Notes under the pieces: generated by a model | Database searches by the model: none | Seen by the model: the letters and a program-made list of their open reading frames with translations, nothing else | What the model was told of the DNA's origin: nothing | Position numbers and translations under genes: made by a program | Origin: Azoarcus sp. | GTDB lineage: Bacteria; Pseudomonadota; Gammaproteobacteria; Burkholderiales; Rhodocyclaceae | Assembly: GCA_031285365.1 (NCBI GenBank) | Contig: JAITWP010000051.1 | Coordinates: forward strand, 1-7,407 | Direction of reading: 5' to 3' | DNA length: 7,407 bases | Shown here: positions 6,465-7,407 of the stretch, one piece after another | Position numbering within the stretch: position 1 is the first letter of the stretch | Layout of the letters: every line of letters starts with the position of its first letter

Positions 6465-7407
6465 ATGCCCAAACTGCCCGTTCCCGATAGTGAATCGCTC
6501 GAGCAATCATCCCGGCTCGTGAGTTTGATCGCGCGTGAAATCGCCGCAGCCGGAGGCTGGATTCCGTTCCAGCGTTACATGGAACTTGCCCTGTACGCGC
6601 CGGATCTCGGTTATTACAGCAGCGGGGCGCAGAAATTCGGCAAGGGGGGGGATTTCATCACCGCGCCCGAATTGACGACGCTTTTCGGTCAGACGCTGGC
6701 GGCGCAGGTGGCGGAGATCATGCGCGCGAGCCATCCCGCCGTGATCGAAGCGGGCGCGGGCAGCGGCGTGCTGGCGCTCGATCTGCTGCGCGAACTCGAC
6801 CGGCTGGATTGTCTGCCGGAGACTTACGGCATTCTCGAACTTTCGGCGCAATTGCGGGCGCGTCAGCAGCAAACGCTCGCCGCACTCGATCCAAAACTGG
6901 CTTCGCGCGTGGTATGGCTCGATGTGCCGCCGGAGACGTTTTCCGGCGTATTCGTGGGGAACGAAGTGCTCGATGCCATTCCCACGCACGTCATTGCCGT
7001 GCGCGGGGGCGAGTTTTTCGAGCGGGGCGTGGCCTGCTCCTGTGACGGGGAGTTTGAATGGGCGGATCGTCCGGCACAGGGGGCCGTGCTGGAGGTCGCG
7101 CAGAAACTGCCGTTGCCGATGGGGGTGAGCGTGGAGGGAGGAGGCGGATTCGTCTCCGAGATCAACCTCGCTGCTGCGGCCTGGGTTGCGGACTGGGGCG
7201 CGCGTCTGCTGTGTGGGGCGCTGCTGTTGTTCGACTACGGTTATCCGCGCGACGAGTTCTATTCGCCTTCCCGCGCGAGCGGCACGCTGATGTGCCACTA
7301 CCGGCACAACACGCACGAAAACCCTTTCCTGTGGCCGGGGTTGAACGACATCACCGGTTCCGTGGATTTCAGCGCGATGGCCGAGGCGGGGTTCGATGCG
7401 GGGCTGG
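6465..7407 (+). CDS. MidA/NDUFAF7-family SAM-dependent methyltransferase (C-terminus beyond the window)
   Basis: 314 codons are visible from ATG 6465 with no stop before the right edge. The protein matches the COG1565/DUF185 family: FGKGGDFITAPE (58-69), the SAM-binding glycine motif VIEAGAGSGVLALDLL (93-108), an acidic strand end in GILELS (122-127), the family hallmark GNEVLDAIP (165-173), LLFDYGYPRDEFY (254-266), GTLMCHYRHNTHENP (273-287) and PGLNDITGSVDF (291-302). In mitochondria NDUFAF7 dimethylates an arginine of the NDUFS2 complex I subunit early in assembly; bacterial members are presumed cytosolic protein arginine methyltransferases but are little characterised, and no complex I genes are in view. 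Family members are usually near 350-400 residues, so most of the protein is present. ATG 6465 has no visible Shine-Dalgarno. A run of eight G (6644-6651) lies within the conserved KGGD segment. Confidence 0.95.
   Translation, partial: MPKLPVPDSESLEQSSRLVSLIAREIAAAGGWIPFQRYMELALYAPDLGYYSSGAQKFGKGGDFITAPELTTLFGQTLAAQVAEIMRASHPAVIEAGAGSGVLALDLLRELDRLDCLPETYGILELSAQLRARQQQTLAALDPKLASRVVWLDVPPETFSGVFVGNEVLDAIPTHVIAVRGGEFFERGVACSCDGEFEWADRPAQGAVLEVAQKLPLPMGVSVEGGGGFVSEINLAAAAWVADWGARLLCGALLLFDYGYPRDEFYSPSRASGTLMCHYRHNTHENPFLWPGLNDITGSVDFSAMAEAGFDAGL

Noticed and set aside
6507..7316. 269-codon minus-strand open frame overlapping the midA-like gene.
   Set aside because: It is a shadow of the plus-strand gene, which carries all family motifs. 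The product is Arg/His-rich without a recognisable fold.
1..7407. A defence island, mobile element or other novel multi-gene system.
   Set aside because: All six genes belong to recognisable housekeeping or widespread families with similar GC-rich codon use. There are no integrases, transposases, toxin-antitoxin pairs, reverse transcriptases or structured repeats.

Overview
The window is an ordinary-looking, gene-dense chromosomal segment from a GC-rich proteobacterium, most likely a betaproteobacterium. The basis is resemblance, from memory, of the large FAD/Fe-S oxidoreductase with its DUF3683-type N-terminus and of the cyclase-like/FHA protein to betaproteobacterial families; no database search was possible. 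I see no insertion sequence, phage gene, CRISPR array, tRNA or rRNA, and no stretch above 300 bases without a gene.

Layout: five genes lie on the minus strand and one on the plus strand. Reading the minus strand in its direction of transcription, from right to left: a MazG/DCTPP1-like nucleotide pyrophosphohydrolase (6376-6011, TTG start); nine bases later a radical SAM protein (6001-5099); after 66 bases ttcA, the tRNA C32 thiolation enzyme (5032-4088); after about 110 bases a degenerate nucleotidyl-cyclase-like domain fused to an FHA domain through a pentapeptide-repeat linker (3979-2951); after 80 bases a very large FAD-linked oxidoreductase with two 4Fe-4S motifs (2870 to beyond the left edge). 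On the plus strand a MidA/NDUFAF7-type SAM-dependent methyltransferase starts at 6465 and runs off the right edge. It diverges from the MazG-like gene across an 88-base intergenic region that must hold both starts of transcription.

How they fit together: mazG-like and radical SAM are tightly coupled, because the ribosome binding site of the second overlaps the stop codon of the first, so they probably form one transcript. ttcA may have its own promoter (a consensus TATAAT just upstream), although that hexamer conflicts with the most upstream start codon. The remaining minus-strand genes are co-directional but spaced enough to be separately transcribed. Three of the six products are or may be Fe-S proteins (radical SAM, TtcA, the FAD/Fe-S oxidoreductase), and the methyltransferase family is linked to respiratory complex I assembly in eukaryotes. 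That is a loose redox/SAM theme, not evidence for a pathway.

I did not find a convincing undescribed multi-gene system. The most interesting items are the apparently dead cyclase domain attached to an intact FHA domain, the uncharacterised radical SAM protein with a CX4CX2C cluster motif coupled to a nucleotide pyrophosphohydrolase, and the start-site conflict at ttcA.
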